A stretch of DNA of 64,000 bases from Lachnospiraceae bacterium. Its GTDB lineage: Bacteria; Bacillota; Clostridia; Lachnospirales; Lachnospiraceae. This document shows, piece by piece, positions 24,615 to 33,026 of this stretch. Under the pieces are notes generated by a model, which had not been told where the DNA came from, did not search any database, and saw only the letters and a program-made list of their open reading frames with translations. Position 1 is the first letter of the stretch. Each line of letters begins with the position of its first letter. Location of the stretch: assembly GCA_025758065.1 (NCBI GenBank), contig CP107199.1, forward strand, positions 3,135,501 through 3,199,500, written 5' to 3'. The position numbers and the translations under genes are program-made.

Positions 24615-25826
24615 ATGACAGAACTCAATGAACAGGCAAGACTGCGCCAGATATTGGAATTTTGCCTGGATAAAGATCTGGAACGCATCCTTTTAACCAA
24701 TCCTGTAGATGCGTCAACATTTTCAAAGACAAAGATCCGTCCTCTTCTTTTAAAAGGTGAACTGATCTTTCAGGCAGAAGAACAGCGGGGTAAACAGGCA
24801 TTTCACAAAAATTTAAACATAGATGAAGCCATTCTTTATGTGGAAAACTGTCTGGCTCACGATTTTCGCCAGGGCGAGATCACATCTGCCAAAGGCAAAG
24901 GAACCGTACTTGTAAGCAAAAAAGGAAAAATGACAGTAAAATTCAAACAACAGGCCCGGATCATTACTCAGAAGACCTTAGAACATAACCGCAAAAAGCA
25001 ATATCTGCTTCCGGAAGGCACACCTGTCCCGTTTTTAGTGGACCTGGGTGTTATGACAAAAGAGGGACAGATCGTTCACAGCCGTTACGACAAGTATCGT
25101 CAGATCAACCGTTTTTTAGAGTTTATTGAAGATATTCTGCCTCAATTAGACAAACACAAGGAAAATGTCATCATTGATTTTGGCTGCGGAAAGTCTTACC
25201 TTACTTTCGCCATGTATTATTACCTGAAGGAATTAAAAGGATATCCGGTACGCATCATTGGACTTGACCTGAAGGAAGAAGTGATACGCCATTGTAGTGA
25301 ACTGTCTATCCGCTATGGCTATGATAAGTTAAGCTTTACCTGCGGAGACATTGCCTCTTATGAAGGAGTAGACCATGTAGATATGGTGGTTACTTTGCAC
25401 GCCTGTGACCTGGCAACAGATTATGCACTGGAAAAGGCAGTTGGCTGGGATGCAAAGGTTATTTTATCTGTTCCCTGTTGTCAGCATGAATTAAATAAGC
25501 AGATCAAAAATCCCTTGCTGCAGCCGGTTCTGGAATATGGTCTTATTAAAGAAAGAATGGCGGCTCTTTACACAGATGCTATCCGTGCCCAGATATTAGA
25601 GTACACTGGCTACAATACCCAGATCCTGGAATTCATTGATATGGAGCATACTCCGAAAAATATCCTTTTGCGTGCTGTTTCCAGAAAGAAAAATGAAATA
25701 AGTCCGGCAGAAGAAGAAAAACGCCAAAAAGCAGGAGAGCAGGTAAAGGAACTGATCCGTTTTTTACATGCTGATCCGGCGATTGTACGGCTTTTAGCAC
25801 CGGAACTTGATCCATCTGCTAAATAA
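24615..25826 (+). CDS. class I SAM-dependent methyltransferase
   Basis: The 403-residue protein has an N-terminal domain of about 170 residues with basic stretches (KKGKMTVKFKQQARI, TLEHNRKKQYLL) and a Rossmann methyltransferase domain with motif I IIDFGCGKSYLTF, the acidic loop LDLKEEVI and VVTLHACDLATD...VPCCQHELNKQ. The PCCQHE block resembles the GSTCD/METTL and TRM13-related group, so an RNA substrate is possible but unproven. Its 3' end overlaps tmcAL convergently by 8 bp, with no terminator between. Confidence 0.75.
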   Translation: MTELNEQARLRQILEFCLDKDLERILLTNPVDASTFSKTKIRPLLLKGELIFQAEEQRGKQAFHKNLNIDEAILYVENCLAHDFRQGEITSAKGKGTVLVSKKGKMTVKFKQQARIITQKTLEHNRKKQYLLPEGTPVPFLVDLGVMTKEGQIVHSRYDKYRQINRFLEFIEDILPQLDKHKENVIIDFGCGKSYLTFAMYYYLKELKGYPVRIIGLDLKEEVIRHCSELSIRYGYDKLSFTCGDIASYEGVDHVDMVVTLHACDLATDYALEKAVGWDAKVILSVPCCQHELNKQIKNPLLQPVLEYGLIKERMAALYTDAIRAQILEYTGYNTQILEFIDMEHTPKNILLRAVSRKKNEISPAEEEKRQKAGEQVKELIRFLHADPAIVRLLAPELDPSAK

Positions 25827-27069
25827 TACAGATAGGCTGCGTGTACTCATTTCGCACCGGCTGTCCGGTTTTTGAAGCCAGAATGCTTTGACGTACATGG
25901 GAAGCATACAGATCCTGTTCAAACATCAATTTTGCAGTATCAGAAAGCATCCTGGATGCATCGGCAGTCTTTGTGACTAATGGTATCCGGGTATGCTTTT
26001 TTATTTCCCCTAAAAGAGCTGCTTTGTTCTTTCGGAAACCTAAAATACGGGCATAAGGGGCATATCCTGCTTTTTTTCCGGCTGATACCATTTCATCTGT
26101 GATCCCTAAAAGAATGTGCAGAAGGCAGCGGCTGATACGTGTGTAGGTATACTGCCTTGTTTTTAACTGGAAAATGCGTTTTTCAAAGCTTTCCTGATCA
26201 TAGAGAACATGTTCTAAGCGGTCGGACAGATCTTTGGAAACATCTGAAAAAATGGAAAAAGGAATATGATCCCGGTTTAAGGTCAGAAGACGGTAATTTA
26301 ACAGGTCGGACAGGTCATTGGCCTGTAAAGGAAGCTCTTCCCTGAAAAGATACTGTATTTCTTCCGGAATCTGGGAGAGGAAAGAAGTATCTGCTCCGGC
26401 TTTTGCAAAAATCCCTTTTCGGATAGCAGAGGCAGAAGCCATTTCTCCGTCTAAGTCCTCGCTGTGATAACCATTTCCTTTTCTTCTGACAGTAACCGGC
26501 GTAATGGAGCTTCCTCTTCTTAATAATGCTTTGCAATATTCCACGCCTAACAGGTTATTTGGCGTTTCTAAAAGAGATATGATCTCTTTACTGTCCTTTG
26601 TCCCTTCATGATAAGACAATTCTGCATTTAAGGCAAAGGCTCTTGCCTGAGGCCAGGAAAGACCATTTTGCAGACCTTCTTTTAATTTTCCTGAAAACGC
26701 AGCAGACTCTTTTCCAAGGATCTTTGCAGCTTTCATAAAATTCTTACTTTGACCCAGCTCACTGCCAAAACAAAGATGGGTCACTACCCCCAGATTATCA
26801 AGAAGAGCTACTGAACCGGCGGCAAAATCCTCGGCGCTGCTGACTGCGAAAATAGACGGAATCTCCAGCACCAGATCTGCACCGCTTAAAAGAGCCATTT
26901 TTGTGCGAAGATATTTGCTGAAAACAGATACTTCACCGCGCTGGACAAAATCACCGCTTATAACAGCTACACAGTAATCGCAGTCTGTGAGCTTTCTGGC
27001 TTCCCTGATCTGATAAGCATGACCATTATGAAACGGATTATATTCAGCTACAATCCCGGTTACATTCAT
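25819..27069 (-). CDS. tmcAL: tRNA(Met) cytidine acetate ligase
   Basis: The 416-residue protein begins VTGIVAEYNPFHNGH, the HxGH nucleotidyltransferase signature, followed by CDYCVAVISGDFVQRGE and KMALLSGADLVLEIP. TmcAL (formerly YlbM) uses ATP and acetate to make N4-acetylcytidine at the wobble base of elongator tRNA-Met. I choose ATG 27069 because AGGGA precedes it at 6 nt; ATG 27075 lies too close. A minus-strand -10 TATAAT is at 27117-27122. The gene converges with the methyltransferase. Confidence 0.9.
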   Translation of the reverse strand: MNVTGIVAEYNPFHNGHAYQIREARKLTDCDYCVAVISGDFVQRGEVSVFSKYLRTKMALLSGADLVLEIPSIFAVSSAEDFAAGSVALLDNLGVVTHLCFGSELGQSKNFMKAAKILGKESAAFSGKLKEGLQNGLSWPQARAFALNAELSYHEGTKDSKEIISLLETPNNLLGVEYCKALLRRGSSITPVTVRRKGNGYHSEDLDGEMASASAIRKGIFAKAGADTSFLSQIPEEIQYLFREELPLQANDLSDLLNYRLLTLNRDHIPFSIFSDVSKDLSDRLEHVLYDQESFEKRIFQLKTRQYTYTRISRCLLHILLGITDEMVSAGKKAGYAPYARILGFRKNKAALLGEIKKHTRIPLVTKTADASRMLSDTAKLMFEQDLYASHVRQSILASKTGQPVRNEYTQPICII

Positions 27070-27147
27070 CTTCATTCCCTGTTTATTCTCCTATTATTTC
27101 TATAATTTATGATATCATTATACTTGTGGACTGCAGATTCGTCTACC

Positions 27148-27174
27148 AGTACATTGTTTCAAAAACGATGTACT
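27148..27174. mobile_element. minimal remnant of the 165-bp MITE-like family
   Basis: AGTACATTGTTTC and AAAACGATGTACT are the two element ends brought together with the middle deleted. It lies 2 bp from the target duplication of the IS66 element and just upstream of tmcAL. Confidence 0.6.
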
Positions 27175-27184
27175 ATGTCTTAAA

Positions 27185-27512
27185 GTTACTATACACGGGT
27201 AGTTCATTTTCATTGTGGAAAGTGACGAAAATCATTTTTCTTTTTCATCAAAACTATTTTAGCCGGAAGAAATTCTGCGGATATCGCTTCCGGCTACATG
27301 TTTTATTGCTTAAGTTATCAACAGTATCTATAAATTCTCTTTTGAGGCGTGTTGAATTCATCGATTTTTGTGGATGGTTTCTCCACGCCAGCTTCTTATC
27401 TGACCATTTTTTTAGAGTTATTCACATGAAAAAATGACGAATGATCATCTCCTGCAAATTCGCATAAATTCAGATCTTCTGCTATAATCATTCCATGAAA
27501 AGAGGGATGAGC
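27185..27512 (+). promoter_or_regulatory. IS66 5' untranslated region with insulating hairpin
   Basis: The 328 bp before the first gene hold a perfect 10-bp stem TAGCCGGAAG / CTTCCGGCTA (about 27260-27297), which could stop or shield transcripts entering from outside, and a -10 TATAAT at 27483-27488. No gene is credible here. Confidence 0.5.
27260..27297 (+). repeat. hairpin inside the IS66 leader
   Basis: TAGCCGGAAG and CTTCCGGCTA pair perfectly around a 17-nt loop; only a weak T stretch follows. Confidence 0.6.
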
Positions 27513-27695
27513 ATGAATGACATGTCTGTAAAAATCGAGCAGTTACTGAAACTTCAAAAGGGTGTCTGCGAACAGTACGAAAAAGAAAATAAAGAACTTT
27601 TAAAAACAATTAAAGCCCAGGAAGAACAGATCCGTCTTCTGAAACAGTTGATTGAAAACCAGGATAAAATCATTAAAGCATTGGAGCAATCATAA
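27513..27695 (+). CDS. small coiled-coil protein of the IS66 element
   Basis: The 60-residue protein is almost wholly charged coiled coil (VKIEQLLKLQKGV, then QEEQIRLLKQLIENQDKI). The stop TAA overlaps the transposase ATG (TAATG at 27693-27697), so translation is coupled. I choose ATG 27513, 6 nt after GAGGG; upstream ATGs at 27495 and 27507 are possible. Its role in transposition is unknown; it may assist the transposase N-terminal coiled coil. Confidence 0.6.
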   Translation: MNDMSVKIEQLLKLQKGVCEQYEKENKELLKTIKAQEEQIRLLKQLIENQDKIIKALEQS

Positions 27696-29383
27696 TGGGA
27701 AAGCCGTTTGAATATATTGGAGCGTTGCAGTGTGAAAACCGAATATTGAGAAAAAAAGTAGCCGATCATGAGTCAGGAGAACGATTCCAACAGATTCAAA
27801 TGGAACATCAAAAAGTACTTGATGAGTACCGCCGACAGATAAAACGTCTGAAACAAACGATTGAAAATCTTCGCAAAGATGTAAGAAAAGCCTGGAAATG
27901 GTGCGAAGAGGCATATGAAGATGCACTTAAGGAACTGAATGCACAGATGAAAGATCTGGAGCATGCATTAAAAAAGGCTAAAAGAATGCGCTTTGCCGCA
28001 GAACAACGCCGTGATCAGGCATTGTCTGAGGTCACTGGACTGCGCCGTGAAAACAGTGAGCTAAAGGATCAGCTGGAAAAAACAGAGGGACAGAATAAGA
28101 AACTTCTGGCACAGTTGAACCGTGATTATGAAAATTCCTCCATTCCGTCATCACAATCAAGAAACCGTCGAAAAATATCCAACAATCGTGAACGCACTGG
28201 AAGAAAACCCGGAGCGCAGCCAGGGCACGCCCATCATGGAAGGAAAAAGCAGGAAGCAACTCAGACTGTACATCTGCCTGCGCCCAAAATTGTGGCAGAG
28301 GATCCGGATTTCAAAAAAACAAAGAAGATCATAACCAAACAGCTTGTTTCCATTGAAATGATTCTTCATGTAACGGAATATCAGGCAGATGTATATCGTA
28401 ACTCCAAGACGGGAGAAAAAGTCCATGCAGCTTTTCCCGCAGGAGTGGTTGATGATGTGAACTATGATGGCAGCATCAAGTCACTTTTATTTCTGTTAAA
28501 TACAGACTGTGCAGTTTCCATTGATAAAAGCCAGCGCTTTCTCTCTGATTTGACAGGTGGAAAGCTGAAAATTTCCAGAGGAATGATCAATAAACTCTGC
28601 CGTGAGTTTTCTTCCAAAACAGAAACAGAACGGAAAAAAATCTTTGCAGACCTGCTGTCCTGCCCGGTTCTGCATACAGACTGTACAAATGCCCGCGTAA
28701 ATGGAGAAAGCGCCTATGTATTTGTCTGCGCATCTTCAGATGAGGAAAAGGTACTTTACTTTGCCCGTGAGAAAAAGGGGCATGAAGGCGTAAAGGGAAC
28801 TGTAACAGAAGATTTCCGGGGGATTCTGGTACACGATCATGAAATTACTTTTTACCGTTATGGAAGCGCTCATCAGGAATGCCTTGCGCATGTAGAACGG
28901 TATCTGAAAGACAGCATGGAAAATGAGGCATCCCTTACCTGGAACCGGCGAATGAGAGAACTGCTCCAACGAATGATACATTACCGGAAAGAACATACTG
29001 GTGAAGCATCGTTAGACGCTCAAACAGTATCTGGCTTTGAGACAGAGTATCAGGAAATCCTGGACAAAGCTAAAGAAGAATACAAACGTAATGAGCCAAG
29101 CCCGTATTACCGCGAAGGCTACAACTTATATCGCCGGATGCAGGAATATAAAACAGAGCATCTTCTTTTCCTGCATGACATGAGGGTGCCAACCACAAAC
29201 AATACCGCAGAACGCTGTTTGAGAGATTATAAACGAAAACAGACTTTTGCAATGACATTTCGAAGCCTTGAAAGTATCGAAGAATTATGTCATAGCAAGG
29301 GTGTGCTGCTTGAAGTACGAAAAAACAACCCCAACATTTATACTGCTGTCATGGAAATCTTTAACAGAAGATATGGAGCCTGA
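27695..29383 (+). CDS. IS66-family transposase
   Basis: The 562-residue protein has a long N-terminal coiled coil (about 1-150), a basic linker with RKPGAQPGHAHHGRKK and the DDE catalytic domain. The likely acidic residues are Asp329 (LHTDCTNARV), Asp381 (LVHDHEITF) and Glu506 (NNTAERCLRDYKRKQ). The last motif with the K/RQ pair is a hallmark of IS66 transposases. It is full length and has no internal stop, so the element is probably active. Confidence 0.93.
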   Translation: MGKPFEYIGALQCENRILRKKVADHESGERFQQIQMEHQKVLDEYRRQIKRLKQTIENLRKDVRKAWKWCEEAYEDALKELNAQMKDLEHALKKAKRMRFAAEQRRDQALSEVTGLRRENSELKDQLEKTEGQNKKLLAQLNRDYENSSIPSSQSRNRRKISNNRERTGRKPGAQPGHAHHGRKKQEATQTVHLPAPKIVAEDPDFKKTKKIITKQLVSIEMILHVTEYQADVYRNSKTGEKVHAAFPAGVVDDVNYDGSIKSLLFLLNTDCAVSIDKSQRFLSDLTGGKLKISRGMINKLCREFSSKTETERKKIFADLLSCPVLHTDCTNARVNGESAYVFVCASSDEEKVLYFAREKKGHEGVKGTVTEDFRGILVHDHEITFYRYGSAHQECLAHVERYLKDSMENEASLTWNRRMRELLQRMIHYRKEHTGEASLDAQTVSGFETEYQEILDKAKEEYKRNEPSPYYREGYNLYRRMQEYKTEHLLFLHDMRVPTTNNTAERCLRDYKRKQTFAMTFRSLESIEELCHSKGVLLEVRKNNPNIYTAVMEIFNRRYGA

Positions 29384-29460
29384 TTTGTGCATCAGACTCC
29401 CTTATTTTAATTGACCGAGTGGTTGTACACAAGTCTGCCCGTGTATAGTAACGTCTTAAA

Positions 29461-29607
29461 AACAGGACACAGAATATACACAATTACATCACAATTATGT
29501 CAAAAAGGAAAGGTATATTGTAGTCATCAAAAGGAAAGAAAAACAAAAGATCCAATTGATATTTAAATGAAAGCTTATATAGAAGCACCTGAAAGGAGCG
29601 TTTTAGT
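29461..29607 (+). promoter_or_regulatory. leader of the HtrA-like gene
   Basis: The 147 bp are AT-rich, with imperfect repeats of TACA/CACAATTA and the ribosome binding site GAAAGGAG before 29608. I do not see a convincing -35/-10 pair, so the promoter is undetermined. The IS66 copy ends at its 5' side and may have displaced upstream control sites. Confidence 0.3.
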
Positions 29608-31167
29608 ATGTACGAAGAAGATAGAGAAAACAAGATAGATAAAAGAACAGAGATCATGGATGATGTAGATGAACATGAAGGTGAATGCAGGCAGCAGTCT
29701 TCATATGATGCTCAGGATGTAAACTGGACTACACCAAACCGCACCAGTTGCCCAGAAGATCATGCTCCTGAAAAAAATACATCCGGCAGAGCTTCTGAAG
29801 AGAGGACATTCCCTGAAAAATCTGCTTCTGAGAGAAAGACCCAGTGGCAGGAAAGCAGACAGCAGGCGCCAGGCAGAGAAAAAACTTACAGAAATGAATA
29901 TCGTAATGAGTACCGTGAAGCACCTCAGACGCCAAAACGCAAAAACAGCTGGGTCAGAAAAGCCGCTGGTATCACAGCAGCTGCCGTCCTCTTTGGAACA
30001 GTTGCAGGCGGTGTGATGACAGGAGTAAATTATGTAGGAGCCCGTCTTACAGGTCTTTCTGATATAACAGCTTCTGCATCAGCAGAAACAGAAGGCACCA
30101 CAACAGCGCAGATACCGGAAACAAAGGCAGCTTCTGATGACCAGAGTACAACACCTGTATCTACGGTAACGGATGTTTCTTCTATTGCAGAAAAGGCAAT
30201 GCCTTCGCTGGTAGCCATCAACGATACGATGACTGTTGAACAGAACAATTTCTTTGGTATGCCTCAGACTTATCAGGCACAAAGCAGCGGCTCCGGTATT
30301 ATTGTTGGACAGAATGATGCAGAGCTTCTGATTGCTACTAACAACCACGTTGTTTCCGGTGCAACGGATATGAAGGTTACATTTACAGACAGCACACAGG
30401 TAGCTGCCGCAGTAAAAGGTACAGATTCTGCAACAGATCTGGCGATCATTGCAGTAAAGCTTTCTGATATCCCATCTGATACCATGAGTAAGATCAAAGT
30501 ATCAACCTTAGGTGATTCTGACCATGTAAAAGTGGGAGAGCAGGTTATTGCTATCGGTAATGCCCTTGGATATGGACAATCACTGACTGTTGGTTATATC
30601 AGTGCCTTAGACCGTGAGATCACAGATGAAAATGGTATCCAGCACACGTACATCCAGACAGATGCAGCTATCAATCCTGGCAACAGCGGCGGTGCGCTTC
30701 TTGATTTAAACGGCAATGTGATCGGTATTAATGCTGCAAAGAACACATCTACAGAAGTAGAAGGTATGGGATTTGCAATCCCAATTTCAAAAGCCCAGGA
30801 AATTTTAAATAATTTGATGACAAAAAAGACCAGAGAAGCTGTGGATGAAAGTGCACAAGGCTACCTGGGGATCCAGGGAACTAATATTGATGCAAATGCC
30901 TCTAAGGAATATGGTATGCCGGTTGGTATTTATGTATACAAGATCGTTGAAGGCGGAGCAGCAGCAAACTCTGACTTAAAGGAAAAGGACATCATTACAA
31001 AATTTGATGGACAGTCGGTTACTAACATGGAAGAATTAAAGCAGATGCTCACTTACTATGAAGGCGGTTCCACGGTTGAACTAACTGTACAGTCCCTTGT
31101 AAATGGAGTTTACGTGGAGCATAACGTACAGATCACATTAGGAACAAAGCCGGCATCTAATTCATAA
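29608..31167 (+). CDS. HtrA/DegP-like S1C serine protease, membrane-anchored
   Basis: The 519-residue protein has a long, charged cytoplasmic N terminus (about 1-115), one membrane segment (AAGITAAAVLFGTVAGG, about 118-138), a trypsin-like domain and a C-terminal PDZ domain (about 420-515, GYLGIQGTNID). The catalytic triad is His247 (TNNHVVSGA), Asp277 (ATDLAIIAV) and Ser360 (NPGNSGGALLD). It would act outside the membrane on misfolded proteins. The N-terminal tail is unusually long and repetitive (NEYRNEYRE). A terminator follows. Confidence 0.92.
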   Translation: MYEEDRENKIDKRTEIMDDVDEHEGECRQQSSYDAQDVNWTTPNRTSCPEDHAPEKNTSGRASEERTFPEKSASERKTQWQESRQQAPGREKTYRNEYRNEYREAPQTPKRKNSWVRKAAGITAAAVLFGTVAGGVMTGVNYVGARLTGLSDITASASAETEGTTTAQIPETKAASDDQSTTPVSTVTDVSSIAEKAMPSLVAINDTMTVEQNNFFGMPQTYQAQSSGSGIIVGQNDAELLIATNNHVVSGATDMKVTFTDSTQVAAAVKGTDSATDLAIIAVKLSDIPSDTMSKIKVSTLGDSDHVKVGEQVIAIGNALGYGQSLTVGYISALDREITDENGIQHTYIQTDAAINPGNSGGALLDLNGNVIGINAAKNTSTEVEGMGFAIPISKAQEILNNLMTKKTREAVDESAQGYLGIQGTNIDANASKEYGMPVGIYVYKIVEGGAAANSDLKEKDIITKFDGQSVTNMEELKQMLTYYEGGSTVELTVQSLVNGVYVEHNVQITLGTKPASNS

Positions 31168-31237
31168 AATAAAGAAGATGCTTTGCCCTGATCAGGCAGA
31201 TGCATTAGAAAAATATTAAAAATATTAGAAATAATAG

Positions 31238-31277
31238 AAAAACAGGCATCGGAGAGAAATTTCGGTGCCTGTTTTCT
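31238..31277 (+). terminator. terminator of the HtrA-like gene
   Basis: AAAACAGGCA and TGCCTGTTTT form the stem base, with an inner ATCGG / TTCGG region and T-rich end. Confidence 0.85.
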
Positions 31278-31293
31278 TATTTATATGCTATAC

Positions 31294-31299
31294 TATAAT
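31294..31299 (+). promoter_or_regulatory. possible -10 box of the c-di-AMP receptor gene
   Basis: TATAAT at 31294-31299 lies between the HtrA terminator and the leader element; no good -35 is visible at 17 bp. If used, the transcript would carry the whole inverted-repeat element as a leader of about 235 nt. Confidence 0.4.
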
Positions 31300-31365
31300 A
31301 AGTGTATGAAAAAGCAGGCGGCTGCGACAGCAGAGTCCGTAAGCGTGCCTGTGGATCTATAAACA

Positions 31366-31517
31366 ATGTCCTCTCGGAGTCTTTCCTGCACTTGCTTTTG
31401 CGGCCGGTTTTTTGCCAGTCGCACTCAAATTTCATCAATGTACGCCTCAAAAATTTGGGGACAACTGACAAAAAATCTTCTCACAAAATCAGGTACAGAA
31501 AGATTCCGAGAGAACAT
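31366..31517 (+). repeat. leader inverted-repeat element (152 bp) upstream of the PII-like gene
   Basis: It starts ATGTCCTCTCGGAGTC and ends AGATTCCGAGAGAACAT. Its reverse complement aligns along its whole length with the copy at 4669-4826 (for example CTGATTTTGTGAGAAGAT in both). Its right end is exactly 10 nt before AGGAGG (31528-31533). A false N-terminal extension of the downstream frame runs through it. Confidence 0.85.
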
Positions 31518-31542
31518 AACACAAATAAGGAGGACCAAGACT

Positions 31543-31875
31543 ATGAAATTAGTATACGCCATTGTACGCAATGATAATGAAGATGATGTAGTAAGCCTTT
31601 TAAACCAGAATCACTACAGTGTGACCAGATTGTCTACTACCGGTGGTTTCTTAAAAAAGGGAAATACAACATTAATGATCGGTGTAGAAGATGAGAAAGT
31701 AGAAGAGGTGATCTCCCTGATCAAGCAGGAGTGTGGACAGCATCAGAAGCTGACTGTAAATATGCCTTATATTTCCGGTACTGCTATGGTAAATTATGCT
31801 ACTATGCCTATGACCGTAGAAGTAGGCGGTGCTACGATTTTTGTTATCAATGTAGACCACTACGAGAAAATATAG
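31543..31875 (+). CDS. darA: cyclic-di-AMP receptor, PII-like (DarA/PstA, DUF970)
   Basis: The 110-residue protein starts MKLVYAIVRND and shows the family loop TTGGFLKKGNTTLMIG, the c-di-AMP binding region seen in DarA/PstA of Firmicutes, followed by EDEKVEEVISLIKQ and VGGATIFVINVDHYEKI. It is a trimeric PII-like signalling protein; its downstream targets are unknown. I set the start at ATG 31543 with AGGAGG at 31528; earlier in-frame starts lie inside the repeat element. No cyclase or tmk gene adjoins it. Confidence 0.9.
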   Translation: MKLVYAIVRNDNEDDVVSLLNQNHYSVTRLSTTGGFLKKGNTTLMIGVEDEKVEEVISLIKQECGQHQKLTVNMPYISGTAMVNYATMPMTVEVGGATIFVINVDHYEKI

Positions 31876-31927
31876 CCATATAACTGGAAAAGTATGAAAA
31901 AAAGTGCAAGATTTCGTTAATTTCAGC

Positions 31928-31956
31928 TTGTTTCCGCAAGGGCCTACGTATATAAT
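31928..31956 (+). promoter_or_regulatory. promoter of pta-ackA
   Basis: TTGTTT (31928-31933) and TATAAT (31951-31956) are 17 bp apart, 43 bp before the pta start. Confidence 0.55.
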
Positions 31957-31998
31957 AAGGTTATATGCTTCAACATAAGGAAAGGGGTAAATAAGATT

Positions 31999-32994
31999 AT
32001 GGCAGTAATCGACATTATCAAAGAAAAAGCAAAAGCAGACAAAAAAACTATCGTTCTTCCAGAGTCCATGGACCGCAGAACATGGGAAGCTGCTGAGAAA
32101 ATTTTAAAAGAGGGACTTGCTAACCTGATCATCATCGGTACACCAGAGGATATCGGCGAACACAGCAAGGGCTTAGATGTTTCCGGCGCAACCATCATCA
32201 ATCCACAGACCTATGAGAAGACCCAGGAATATATCGATCTTTTCGTTGAGTTAAGAAAAGCAAAAGGCATGACTCCAGAAAAAGCAAAGGAGACCATCTT
32301 AGGAGACTATGCTTACTATGGCTGTTTAATGATCAAGAACGGTGATGCTGACGGTATGGTATCTGGTGCCTGCCATTCTACAGCAAATACCTTAAGACCT
32401 TGCTTACAGGTTATCAAGACCAAACCAGGAACCAAGCTGGTTTCCGCATTCTTCTTAATGGAAGTTCCGGACTGCGATCTTGGCGATAATGGTACATTTG
32501 TATTCGCTGACTGTGGTCTGAACCAGAACCCAACTCCAGAAGAATTAGCAGCAATTGCTGTTTCTTCCGCTGAGAGCTTCAAGATGTTAGTAGGACATGA
32601 GCCTAAGGTTGCTATGCTGTCCCATTCTTCCAAGGGAAGCGCAAAGCATGCTGATGTAGACAAAGTAGTAGAAGCTACCAGATTAGCTAAGGAAATGGCT
32701 CCTGAATTAGCACTTGACGGTGAACTGCAGTTAGATGCAGCTATCGTTCCTGAGATCGGCGCTTCCAAGGCTCCAGATTCCAAGGTTGCCGGACATGCCA
32801 ATGTACTGGTATTCCCAGACCTGGATGCTGGTAATATTGGTTATAAGCTGGTTCAGAGACTTGGTAAAGCAGCTGCTTACGGTCCAATGTGCCAGGGTAT
32901 TGCCAAGCCAGTAAACGATCTGTCCAGAGGATGCTCTGCTGACGATATCGTAGGTGTTGTTGCTATTACAGCTGTACAGTGCCAGAACAACTAA
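31999..32994 (+). CDS. pta: phosphate acetyltransferase
   Basis: The 331-residue enzyme converts acetyl-CoA and phosphate to acetyl phosphate. The short Pta form shows KTIVLPESMDRRTWEAA, DGMVSGACHSTANTLRP, GHEPKVAMLSHSSKGSA and the C-terminal DLDAGNIGYKLVQR. The start has AAGGAAAGGGG upstream. ackA follows 32 bp later, completing the acetate-forming ATP pathway typical of fermenting Clostridia. Confidence 0.96.
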   Translation: MAVIDIIKEKAKADKKTIVLPESMDRRTWEAAEKILKEGLANLIIIGTPEDIGEHSKGLDVSGATIINPQTYEKTQEYIDLFVELRKAKGMTPEKAKETILGDYAYYGCLMIKNGDADGMVSGACHSTANTLRPCLQVIKTKPGTKLVSAFFLMEVPDCDLGDNGTFVFADCGLNQNPTPEELAAIAVSSAESFKMLVGHEPKVAMLSHSSKGSAKHADVDKVVEATRLAKEMAPELALDGELQLDAAIVPEIGASKAPDSKVAGHANVLVFPDLDAGNIGYKLVQRLGKAAAYGPMCQGIAKPVNDLSRGCSADDIVGVVAITAVQCQNN

Positions 32995-33026
32995 TTATTA
33001 ATAAATATACAGGAGAATCACCTATT

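Larger units (their letters stand above)
27177..29460 (+). mobile_element. complete IS66-family insertion sequence with target duplication
   Basis: The element spans 27185-29452 (2268 bp). Its ends GTTACTATACACGGG and CCCGTGTATAGTAAC are inverted repeats and it is flanked by the 8-bp direct repeat GTCTTAAA (27177-27184 and 29453-29460), the duplication size known for IS66. It encodes a small coiled-coil protein and a transposase with DDE residues, without separate TnpA/TnpB genes, as in the ISBst12-like subgroup. The intact ends and duplication indicate recent insertion. Confidence 0.95.

Noticed and set aside
27126..27437. 103-codon ORF at the left end of the IS66 element
   Set aside because: It crosses the IS boundary and target duplication, has no ribosome binding site and has low-complexity content.
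31366..31542. N-terminal extension of the PII-like protein
   Set aside because: It is translation of the repeat element; the family starts at MKLVYAIVRN with AGGAGG upstream.
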